From Planctomycetota bacterium (GTDB taxonomy: Bacteria > Planctomycetota > Phycisphaerae > WQYP01), in assembly GCA_021852245.1 (NCBI GenBank), contig JAJZNY010000277.1, forward strand, positions 1 to 8,150: 8,150 bases of DNA, in the 5' to 3' direction. Positions 1 through 5,386 of this stretch are shown here, piece by piece. Each line of letters begins with the position of its first letter. Positions within the stretch are counted from its first letter, which is position 1. The notes under the pieces are model-generated. The model saw only the letters and a program-made list of their open reading frames with translations, had not been told where the DNA came from and made no database searches. Position numbers and translations under genes: made by a program.

Positions 1-10
1 TTTCAGCTGA

Positions 11-337
11 TCAGGGCTCTTCAGAAACGCTGGTCACCTGCCGAATCTGACGTGGGTTGGACTGCGGCATTCCTGCATTGATGGCGGATGTCGGTTTGGC
101 GGCGGGGATTTCCGGGGTATCCGGCGGTGCATCCATCGATGTCGACTTTTTGATTTCGTCCGTCGTCTGGCTGAGCCCCTTCTTGAATTCTACAATCGAC
201 TTGCCGAGGCTTTTCGCCAAGTCGGGCAGTCGCTTGCCGAACAGCAGCAGAGCGATGATGGCGATGACCGCGATATCCATCGGGCTGTCGAAAAAGTTAT
301 TAAAAAGTCCCAGGATGTAAGGATGAAGATTCAGCAC
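11..337 (-). CDS. tatA: Sec-independent protein translocase subunit, TatA/TatE type
   Basis: This is a 108-residue membrane protein of the twin-arginine translocation system, which exports folded proteins across the cytoplasmic membrane. A single hydrophobic helix (about residues 22-33, DIAVIAIIALLLFG) is followed by the family's Phe-Gly hinge (33-34). Next comes an amphipathic helix, KRLPDLAKSLGKSIVEFKKG (35-54), and a charged, Pro-rich tail, which is the classic TatA order. I chose the GTG start at 337 because GAGG lies 8 bases upstream of it; the internal ATG at 280 has no ribosome-binding site. The GTG start gives about 20 residues before the membrane helix, somewhat longer than the usual TatA N-terminus. 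A reading frame continues upstream to 679, but that part has no protein-like character. TatB is possible but less likely, given the short tail and the KxLPxLAKSLGKSIxEFKKG pattern. No tatC is in the window. The gene is divergent from the sugar operon. Confidence 0.87.
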   Translation of the reverse strand: MLNLHPYILGLFNNFFDSPMDIAVIAIIALLLFGKRLPDLAKSLGKSIVEFKKGLSQTTDEIKKSTSMDAPPDTPEIPAAKPTSAINAGMPQSNPRQIRQVTSVSEEP

Positions 338-407
338 GTTTCGAACCTCGCAATAGGAAAGCGGCGGCTGTCTTGATCGATCATTAAACCGCCACGACAA
401 TTCATCT

Positions 408-443
408 CTATAAAAGTATACGTCGGTGAAGGGGTATTTGGAA
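408..443 (-). promoter_or_regulatory. Candidate promoter for tatA
   Basis: On the minus strand a TATACT -10 box (420-415) lies 17 bases from TTCCAA (443-438), a weak -35 match. The implied leader is about 70 bases to the GTG start at 337. The -10 is good and the -35 is poor, so this is a tentative call. Confidence 0.4.
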
Positions 444-514
444 GAGAATTTTGAAATTTGGGGTTCGCGGGTGAAAATGACAGTTGATTGGAGTGCTTCG
501 GTGTCGCTTTTTGT

Positions 515-535
515 GCAGAAATCCCGACTTTCTGC
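515..535. repeat. Perfect inverted repeat, possible operator
   Basis: GCAGAAA (515-521) and TTTCTGC (529-535) are perfect inverted arms around a 7-base centre, TCCCGAC. The repeat lies about 65 bases upstream of the likely -35 box of the sugar operon. No T-run follows it on either strand, so a terminator is unlikely. An operator for a sugar-responsive regulator is the best guess, but none is encoded nearby. Confidence 0.4.
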
Positions 536-600
536 GATAGTTTGACGGTGGACGGCCAAATGGACGGAATTCCACCGCATGCATGGAGAATTTACGCCTG

Positions 601-628
601 TTGAATCGGTGCGATTTCCGTTAAAATA
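601..628 (+). promoter_or_regulatory. Candidate promoter for the sugar ABC operon
   Basis: TTGAAT (601-606) is followed after 15-16 bases by TAAAAT/AAAATA (622-628). The spacing is short for a sigma70 promoter, but these are the best boxes ahead of the operon. The predicted leader to the ATG at 703 would be about 68 bases. Confidence 0.4.
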
Positions 629-702
629 AAGCCTGTGGAATATCGGCAGGGTTGCCCCGGTTGGGCGGATTTCATGCACGCATAAGAAGATTCAGGTTGG
701 CG

Positions 703-2073
703 ATGGCGGGTCATGTCGGCAAATGGGTAAGTCGGATCACCGCTGCCGCGATTATCCTTCCGGCGGTGTATCTGCTTATATTCGGTCTGCGGCCGAACAG
801 TTACCGGCGTGCGGACGGGATCAACATTCGCGGGCGAATCGTCGTGAGTTTCTGGGAGAGTTGGACGGGTTTTGAAGCCCGGGCGATGGGAGATGTGGTC
901 AATCGATTCAATCATTCGCAGTCGAAGATATATGTTCACGTGGTGGAGATGAGCAATCCAATCACGAAATCTCTCATCTCGATTGCGGGCGGTGATCCGC
1001 CGGATATCGTCGCCCTCTGGTCGCAACCTATGGGTGAATTCATGACCAACGATGCGCTGGTTCCGCTGACCCCGCTGATCCGGGAGCATGTGGTGAATCG
1101 GCGGGATTTTCCCGGTTGGATCTGGCGGCTCTGTGCGCCGCATGGCATTCTGTACACGCTTCCGGCCACGCCTGAAACCAACGCCCTCTTCTGGAATAAA
1201 ATTCTCTTCGCCCGCGCCGGGCTCAATCCCAATAAACCGCCGCGGACGATCCGGCAACTCGATGCGATGGCGGCGCGGCTGACGGTTTTCGGCAGGGACG
1301 GGCGGATCAAGCAGGCGGGATTTCTCCCCAATGAACCGGGCTGGTGGAACGGGCAGTGGGGCATATGGTTCGGCAATCAGCTCTACAACCCCAAAACGCA
1401 TCATTTCAACATAGACACCCCGCAATCGATTGCGGCTTATCGGTGGTATGCGAGCTGGCCGAAAAAACTGGGCCGCAACCGGCTTAAATTGTTTGAAAGC
1501 GGCCTGGGGCAGTTTGCGTCGGCCAATAATCCGTTCATGGACGGGAAAGTGGCCATGGAGATGCAGGGATCGTATTTTGTGCAGTTCATTCAGCGGTACA
1601 ACAAAAATCTCATCGGTCATTATGGTGTTGCGCCGTTTCCCACGGCACATGGGTCGCCGCGTAGCGCCAATTGGGGTGACTGCGACCTGTGGGGCATACC
1701 GCGCGCGGCGCGGCATATCCGGGCTGCGATGAAGGTGCTGGCATTCTTTATCCAGCGGAAAAATATTGAATTTTTGAACGAAAAGCAATTCAAGGCCAGC
1801 CCCTATCTGAAGGTAAGCCCCGAGTTCTTCAAAAAGAATAAAAATCCATTTATCCGTGAATTTCAGAAGGAGATGACGGCGCCGGGAATTCAAACCAATC
1901 CCACCAGCCCGATCATGTCGCGCGTGATATCGGAGATGGTTCTCTCGGCATCCCGCGTATGGAACGGTCAAAGCGTGGTGGCGACGTTTCGCCACGCCCA
2001 GCATCTGGTGGATCGCTGGCAGCGGGAGGAGCATGAATTGAACGCCCGGGCTCAAAAACAGTCCGATCGCTGA
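703..2073 (+). CDS. Extracellular sugar-binding protein of an ABC importer (family 1 SBP)
   Basis: This 456-residue protein captures the substrate outside the membrane and delivers it to the two permeases encoded just downstream. A hydrophobic segment (about residues 12-29, ITAAAIILPAVYLLIFGL) acts as a signal peptide or membrane anchor. No lipobox cysteine is visible, unlike many solute-binding lipoproteins. Family hallmarks follow: GGDPPDIVALW (96-106), a hinge-like TPETNALFWNKILFARAGL (155-173), FMDGKVAMEMQGSYF (278-292), and GVAPFPTAHGSPRSANWGD (308-326) leading into a helical region on AAMKVLAFFI. Length and layout fit CUT1 carbohydrate-binding proteins. The substrate cannot be read from sequence. 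I prefer the ATG at 703, with AGG 6 bases upstream. An in-frame TTG at 652 would add 17 residues, but its only purine-rich stretch abuts the start codon. The downstream permease starts 94 bases after the stop. Confidence 0.9.
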   Translation: MAGHVGKWVSRITAAAIILPAVYLLIFGLRPNSYRRADGINIRGRIVVSFWESWTGFEARAMGDVVNRFNHSQSKIYVHVVEMSNPITKSLISIAGGDPPDIVALWSQPMGEFMTNDALVPLTPLIREHVVNRRDFPGWIWRLCAPHGILYTLPATPETNALFWNKILFARAGLNPNKPPRTIRQLDAMAARLTVFGRDGRIKQAGFLPNEPGWWNGQWGIWFGNQLYNPKTHHFNIDTPQSIAAYRWYASWPKKLGRNRLKLFESGLGQFASANNPFMDGKVAMEMQGSYFVQFIQRYNKNLIGHYGVAPFPTAHGSPRSANWGDCDLWGIPRAARHIRAAMKVLAFFIQRKNIEFLNEKQFKASPYLKVSPEFFKKNKNPFIREFQKEMTAPGIQTNPTSPIMSRVISEMVLSASRVWNGQSVVATFRHAQHLVDRWQREEHELNARAQKQSDR

Positions 2074-2106
2074 CCTCGGCGAGCGGCTGGCATCCGGGCG
2101 AGGGAA

Positions 2107-2146
2107 TGCATATCATGCACCGGTCAGGGGTCAATGCACGGGGTCA
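2107..2146 (+). repeat. Short repeats in the SBP-permease spacer
   Basis: The 94-base spacer between the binding-protein and permease genes holds a small inverted repeat, TGCAT (2107-2111) and ATGCA (2115-2119). It also holds an imperfect direct repeat, ATGCACCGGTCA (2115-2126) and ATGCACGGGGTCA (2134-2146), plus a third GGTCA at 2129-2133. Spacers after binding-protein genes often carry structures that set the expression ratio between the SBP and the permeases. Such a role here is inferred. Confidence 0.35.
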
Positions 2147-2167
2147 GTTTCACCCAGGAGTTTCGGC

Positions 2168-3130
2168 TTGTCGGCGTACGGGCGGGTTACATGGCGGGAT
2201 CAACTCATCGGGATGCTCTTTGCCATGCCGTTTATCATCGGCGTGGCGGTGCTGCTGGTGGTTCCGCTGGGTTTGAGTTTTTATTACAGCTTCTGTCATT
2301 ACACGATGCTCACGCCGCCGATCTGGGTGGGGCCGAAGAATTACATCCGTCTGCTTTCCGATCACGCGTTCATGCGGTCGCTCTTGAATACGTGTTTCTT
2401 TTCGATCATTTCAGTGCCGCTGTCTCTGGGGTGGAGCCTCCTGCTGGCCCTGCTGCTGAATGTTCCCAACCGGCTCCGCAACGTGTATCGGACTATTGTT
2501 TTTCTTCCCAGCCTGCTGCCGCTGGTCGCCACGGCCGTCATCTGGCGGTGGATGCTCAGTCCGGTGCACGGGCCGATCAACTTTCTGCTTAAGTTTCCGT
2601 GCCACTGGGTCGGTACCATGCTCGCCGCCGTTGCGCCCCTGTTTCATGCCGCACCGTCGACCATTCATAACCTGCGGCACCTGAAACCACCGCTGTGGCT
2701 GGAGGACGGAAAATGGGCGATGGCCACCATCATCCTCCTGAGCCTCTGGGGTGTGGGGCAGACGGTCATCATTTTTCTCGCCGGGCTCGATGAGATACCG
2801 CAGGAACTTTATGAATCGGCGGCACTCGATGGGGCGACCGGCCTGCGGCGGCTGTGGCATGTGACGCTGCCCATGCTCTCGCCGGTCATTTTCTTCAATC
2901 TGGTGATCGGGATCATTGGAAGTTGGCAGATATTTGATCTGCCGTACGTCATGACCCAGGGAGGACCGGGACGGGCGACGCTTTTCTACAGCATGTATCT
3001 CTTTGAAGCCGGTTTCCAGCAGTTGCGCATGGGGGCGGCGTGTGCGATGGCGTGGGTACAGCTTATTATTATTTTAATTCTCACTGTCATCGCGTTCCGA
3101 TCGGCGAAAAAATGGGTGCACTATCGATGA
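2168..3130 (+). CDS. Sugar ABC importer permease 1 (MalF/UgpA type)
   Basis: This 320-residue inner-membrane permease pairs with the next gene product to form the channel of a CUT1 carbohydrate importer. Hydrophobic segments lie at about residues 14-40, 70-97, 106-130, 184-205, 238-255 and 293-310. The BPD_transp_1 EAA loop, which docks the ATPase, is at 214-240 (LYESAALDGATGLRRLWHVT and onward). QGGPGRATLFYSMYLFEAGF (264-283) is typical of this permease class. The start is TTG at 2168: AGGAG (2156-2160) sits 7 bases upstream, while the next in-frame ATG (2213) is inside the first membrane helix. The extracytoplasmic stretch between helices 3 and 4 (131-183) is longer than in plain UgpA. It recalls, on a smaller scale, the MalF periplasmic loop. 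The 3' end overlaps the next gene by ATGA. Confidence 0.96.
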   Translation: MSAYGRVTWRDQLIGMLFAMPFIIGVAVLLVVPLGLSFYYSFCHYTMLTPPIWVGPKNYIRLLSDHAFMRSLLNTCFFSIISVPLSLGWSLLLALLLNVPNRLRNVYRTIVFLPSLLPLVATAVIWRWMLSPVHGPINFLLKFPCHWVGTMLAAVAPLFHAAPSTIHNLRHLKPPLWLEDGKWAMATIILLSLWGVGQTVIIFLAGLDEIPQELYESAALDGATGLRRLWHVTLPMLSPVIFFNLVIGIIGSWQIFDLPYVMTQGGPGRATLFYSMYLFEAGFQQLRMGAACAMAWVQLIIILILTVIAFRSAKKWVHYR

Positions 3131-4011
3131 AGCTTTCCGGCGACAAACCCTCGGTGCTCCTGACCCGGCGGCTGATGCTGCAGATCGCCCTCGTCGTGGT
3201 GGCGGTTATTTACCTCGCCCCGCTCTTCTGGATGCTGGATACCAGCCTGAAGACCGAGCATCAGGCCATGACCCATCTGCCATCCAACCCCGCCCGAGCC
3301 TTGGCAACGCTGATGATCCCCCATCCGCTGCACCCGGACAATTACCGGAAGGTGATCTCCAGCCCGTTCTTCCGTATGCAACTTTATGCCCGCAACACGC
3401 TGATCATCGCCCTGCTGGTCGCGCTCGGAAGCATGCTTTCCGCATCTCTGGTGGCCTACGCCATCACCAAACTGCGCTGGTACGGTCGCAATGTTCTCTT
3501 CTGGATCGTCATGGGGTCCATGATGCTGCCATTTTCCGTCATGATGGTTCCTCTATATCGGATTTACCGCGAATTCGGATGGATCGGCACCAATCTACCG
3601 CTCTGGCTGCCGACATTCCTGGCGCCGCCGTTCTACGTTTTTCTGCTGCGGCAATTCTATCTGACCATTCCCAATGAATTGACCGAGGCGGCGGTCATCG
3701 ATGGGGCCGGCCCGTTCCGCATCTGGTGGTACATCATGGTGCCGTTGACCCGCCCGGCCTTGCTGGTGGTGGGGCTTTTTTCGTTTGTTGCATCATGGAA
3801 TAATTTCATCGGGCCGCTGGTTTACCTCACCCATCAGCGCACGTACACGCTGGCGCTGGCCCTGCAATTTTTTCAAACCCGGCATGGAGGTGTGGCGCAC
3901 ACCCTTTTGATGGCGGCCACCGTTCTGGTGGTGCTTCCGATTATCATCATCTTCTTCCTAGCCCAGAAAACCTTCATCCGCGGTATTGCCACCACGGGTA
4001 TCAAGGGTTAA
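3127..4011 (+). CDS. Sugar ABC importer permease 2 (MalG/UgpE type)
   Basis: This 294-residue partner permease has hydrophobic segments at about residues 17-36, 90-113, 123-145, 157-176, 210-228 and 260-279. The ATPase-docking EAA loop is at 184-210 (ELTEAAVIDGAGPFRIWWYI and onward). The C-terminal FIRGIATTGIKG matches the invariant tail of MalG-type CUT1 permeases, so the gene is complete. I chose the ATG at 3127 because it overlaps the previous stop (ATGA), implying translational coupling. In-frame ATG 3112 would add 5 residues and has no better ribosome-binding site. The importer lacks a linked ATP-binding subunit. A shared MsmK/UgpC-type ATPase encoded elsewhere is the likely energiser; this is common knowledge for CUT1 systems and inferred here. 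Confidence 0.96.
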   Translation: MKLSGDKPSVLLTRRLMLQIALVVVAVIYLAPLFWMLDTSLKTEHQAMTHLPSNPARALATLMIPHPLHPDNYRKVISSPFFRMQLYARNTLIIALLVALGSMLSASLVAYAITKLRWYGRNVLFWIVMGSMMLPFSVMMVPLYRIYREFGWIGTNLPLWLPTFLAPPFYVFLLRQFYLTIPNELTEAAVIDGAGPFRIWWYIMVPLTRPALLVVGLFSFVASWNNFIGPLVYLTHQRTYTLALALQFFQTRHGGVAHTLLMAATVLVVLPIIIIFFLAQKTFIRGIATTGIKG

Positions 4012-4036
4012 ATCGTTGCCGCCGTATCATCCGGTC

Positions 4037-4062
4037 GCGACATTCGGCCGATAATATGTCGC
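4037..4062 (+). repeat. Inverted repeat downstream of the sugar operon
   Basis: GCGACAT (4037-4043) and ATGTCGC (4056-4062) form a perfect 7-bp stem with a 12-base loop, 26 bases after the stop of the second permease. No U-tract follows, so it is only a candidate for an operon end or a 3' stabilising hairpin. Confidence 0.35.
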
Positions 4063-4112
4063 AGGAGCGGGGCGCATGATCGAAGGGTGGAATTTTGAGT
4101 GGAGGTGAATTC

Positions 4113-4142
4113 TTGCCAGACGGGATTGGCCCGGCCTAGAAT
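4113..4142 (+). promoter_or_regulatory. Promoter for the HEAT/TPR gene
   Basis: TTGCCA (4113-4118) and TAGAAT (4137-4142) each match the sigma70 consensus at five of six positions and are 18 bases apart. Transcription would start near 4149, giving a leader of about 50 bases. This makes the repeat-protein gene a separate unit from the sugar operon. Confidence 0.6.
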
Positions 4143-4200
4143 GGGGTTGTGGACGTCGAGGTGTAAGAATTCATTTTTCAGGACGTTATAAGGTTTGACC

Positions 4201-4899
4201 ATGGGTTGGTGCGAAGCAGATCCCAACAACTCGAATCGCGACAGGGAGGTGGAGTTTTTCACGCTGCTTTCGCCCCTGTTGCGGCAGGGGCAGCTTGAGT
4301 CCGCGATGCGCCTGGTGGCGGATCGATGGGCGAATCCGGAACTGTGCGCGTTTGCAACGTCACGCAATCCTGAAATTGCCGCTCTGGCGATTGATACCCT
4401 GGCGCTGTGGGGTGATAAATCCGCCATTCCAAAACTCGAACCGCTGCTGCGAAAACCGCGGCCTGAAATCCATCGGCGAGCGGAAAACGCACTCTGGAGC
4501 ATCTGGTTTCGCAGCGGATCGCCGCAGGCTCTCTGTCATCTCAAATGCGGCTCCAAACATCTGGAGCATGAAAATTACCTCACCGCAATCTCCCAATTCT
4601 CGTTGGCCATTGAAGCCGACCCGACCTTTGCCGAAGCCCTTAATCAAAGGGCGATCGCCTATTATCTTTCCGGCCGATTTGCGCCTGCGATTGAAGATTG
4701 CCTGCGCGTTATTAACCTCATGCCGTGCCATTTTGGTGCACTCTCGGGCATGGGGCATTGTCATACCCAACAGGGAAATCTTGAGGCGGCCCGCTGCGCC
4801 TATTGCCGGGCGCTGGCGATTTACCCCTACATGGACGGCGTGCGGCAGTCGCTGGCGGATGTTGAAGCCTTACTGAATCGCCAAAAGCCCGCTGCGTAG
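4201..4899 (+). CDS. HEAT-like/TPR repeat protein
   Basis: This 232-residue protein is predicted to be soluble and cytoplasmic; I see no signal peptide or membrane helix. An N-terminal helical part contains a HEAT-like repeat at about 57-101 (PEIAALAIDTLALWGDKSAI, then a second helix pair). Three TPR units follow at about 110-143, 144-177 and 178-211. They show the usual small and aromatic positions: A-Y at 153-154, G-F at 158-160, A-P near each helix B end, and Y-P at 209-210. Such repeats mediate protein-protein contact, so an adaptor or chaperone-like role is likely, but no partner is evident. I chose the ATG at 4201, 7 bases after AAGG (4190-4193); a TTG two codons upstream would be too close to it. 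The repeat ADPTFAEALNQRAIAYYLSG resembles TPR proteins widespread in Proteobacteria and Planctomycetes. Confidence 0.85.
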   Translation: MGWCEADPNNSNRDREVEFFTLLSPLLRQGQLESAMRLVADRWANPELCAFATSRNPEIAALAIDTLALWGDKSAIPKLEPLLRKPRPEIHRRAENALWSIWFRSGSPQALCHLKCGSKHLEHENYLTAISQFSLAIEADPTFAEALNQRAIAYYLSGRFAPAIEDCLRVINLMPCHFGALSGMGHCHTQQGNLEAARCAYCRALAIYPYMDGVRQSLADVEALLNRQKPAA

Positions 4900-4922
4900 G
4901 GCACAGAGCCGCGCTTGGCCCT
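4898..4922 (+). terminator. Hairpin at the HEAT/TPR gene stop codon, possible terminator
   Basis: AGGGC (4898-4902) pairs with GCCCT (4918-4922). Inside it a second helix, GAGC (4906-4909) with GCTT (4913-4916, one G-U), closes a 3-base loop. The hairpin begins within the TAG stop codon. No U-run follows, so termination is uncertain. Confidence 0.3.
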
Positions 4923-4981
4923 CACCGATGGATCACGTCACGGAAAAAGCTTTCGCGTAGCGTAGCGGCCCGCGGTCTCGG

Positions 4982-5009
4982 TTGCAATTTCGTCTTTCCA
5001 TCGCATAAT
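4982..5009 (+). promoter_or_regulatory. Promoter for tRNA-Arg
   Basis: TTGCAA (4982-4987) and CATAAT (5004-5009) are separated by 16 bases and are close to sigma70 consensus. A start near 5016 leaves about 30 bases of 5' leader for RNase P removal before the tRNA at 5046. Confidence 0.6.
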
Positions 5010-5045
5010 GGCGGCTCTGCGGTGTGAAGGAACTCATACCGCTAT

Positions 5046-5119
5046 GCGCTCGTAGCTCAATTGGATAGAGCGTCGGACTACGAATCCGAAGGTTGCAGGT
5101 TCGACTCCTGCCGGGCGCA
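5046..5119 (+). tRNA. tRNA-Arg, anticodon ACG
   Basis: A complete 74-base cloverleaf is visible. The acceptor stem GCGCTCG (5046-5052) pairs with CGGGCGC (5112-5118), with one G-U. The D stem is GCTC (5055-5058) with GAGC (5068-5071). The anticodon stem is TCGGA with TCCGA (5085-5089) around loop CTACGAA, giving anticodon ACG at 5080-5082. The T stem is GCAGG (5095-5099) with CCTGC (5107-5111) around TTCGACT, and the discriminator is A5119. The A34 is expected to be edited to inosine by TadA, reading CGU, CGC and CGA. The 3' CCA is not encoded (CTG follows), so it must be added by CCA-adding enzyme. Confidence 0.98.
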
Positions 5120-5325
5120 CTGGCTTGGATTGCACCGAAACGCAAGCATCAAAAACTCCTGTAAAATAGGCCTTTCCTGCATAATGCCGGTATGCGTTTG
5201 CAGGGCATTTCTCCCCATTTCGGCCGTCAACTGCGCCGCTTTTTGCGCCGCCTTCCCAGTCGCGGGTAGTTCCGGCAAGAAACAAGGTCAACGATAAAAG
5301 ACAAAAAGATGGCCGATGGATGGTT

Positions 5326-5353
5326 TTGCGAAGCACAACCATGGCGGTATACT
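5326..5353 (+). promoter_or_regulatory. Promoter for the secreted transglutaminase-like gene
   Basis: TTGCGA (5326-5331) and TATACT (5348-5353) are 16 bases apart, a strong sigma70-type pair. The start would fall near 5360, leaving a short leader of about 27 bases that ends in AGGAG (5374-5378), 8 bases before the ATG at 5387. The rest of the 5120-5386 interval, after the tRNA, holds no gene I can support. Confidence 0.65.
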
Positions 5354-5383
5354 CATAGAGCTACGTTGGAATTAGGAGTATAC
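5347..5383. repeat. Inverted repeat spanning the -10 box and Shine-Dalgarno
   Basis: GTATACTC (5347-5354) and GAGTATAC (5376-5383) are perfect 8-base inverted copies around 21 bases. The left arm contains the -10 box and the right arm overlaps the AGGAG. Each arm also contains the palindrome GTATAC, and the two palindrome centres are 31 bp apart, about three helical turns. Only the right arm would be transcribed, so a DNA-level operator is more likely than an RNA hairpin. Confidence 0.45.
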
Positions 5384-5386
5384 GCA

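Larger units (their letters stand above)
338..702. other. Divergent intergenic region without a gene
   Basis: These 365 bases separate tatA (leftward) from the sugar-importer operon (rightward). They are visibly more AT-rich than the flanking genes and I see no credible coding frame. They hold the tatA promoter candidate (408-443), a perfect 7-bp inverted repeat (515-535) and the operon promoter candidate (601-628). A second, weaker rightward candidate is TTGACG (542-547) with CGGAAT (565-570). Confidence 0.7.

Noticed and set aside
338..679. N-terminal extension of the tatA frame to 679
   Set aside because: The extra 114 residues show no protein-like pattern, and the GTG at 337 has a proper Shine-Dalgarno.
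592..2055. Long minus-strand frame opposite the sugar-binding-protein gene
   Set aside because: Its translation is rich in Arg, His and Pro with no domain character, and the plus strand encodes a clear family protein.
2134..2592. Plus-strand frame overlapping the start of permease 1
   Set aside because: It is a different frame of the permease coding sequence, of low complexity, and the permease frame has the strong AGGAG and membrane helices.
5046..5119. tRNA-Arg as an attachment site for the phage-like element on the right
   Set aside because: The tRNA is intact, no integrase is adjacent, I found no repeated copy of its 3' end in the window, and an ordinary chromosomal-type gene lies between it and the phage-like gene.
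5232..5252. Direct repeat TGCGCCGC around a T-run after the tRNA
   Set aside because: It is too short and low in complexity to support a function, and the T-run does not follow a hairpin.
5034..5342. Minus-strand reading frame across the tRNA, with a PAGVEPATFGFVVRRSIQLSYER-type C-terminal stretch
   Set aside because: This is the well-known false protein produced by reading the antisense of a tRNA gene. The tRNA itself is complete and certain.
5309..5386. Upstream TTG start for the secreted protein
   Set aside because: It would precede the promoter's transcription start and spoil the signal peptide at the AGGAG-supported ATG at 5387.
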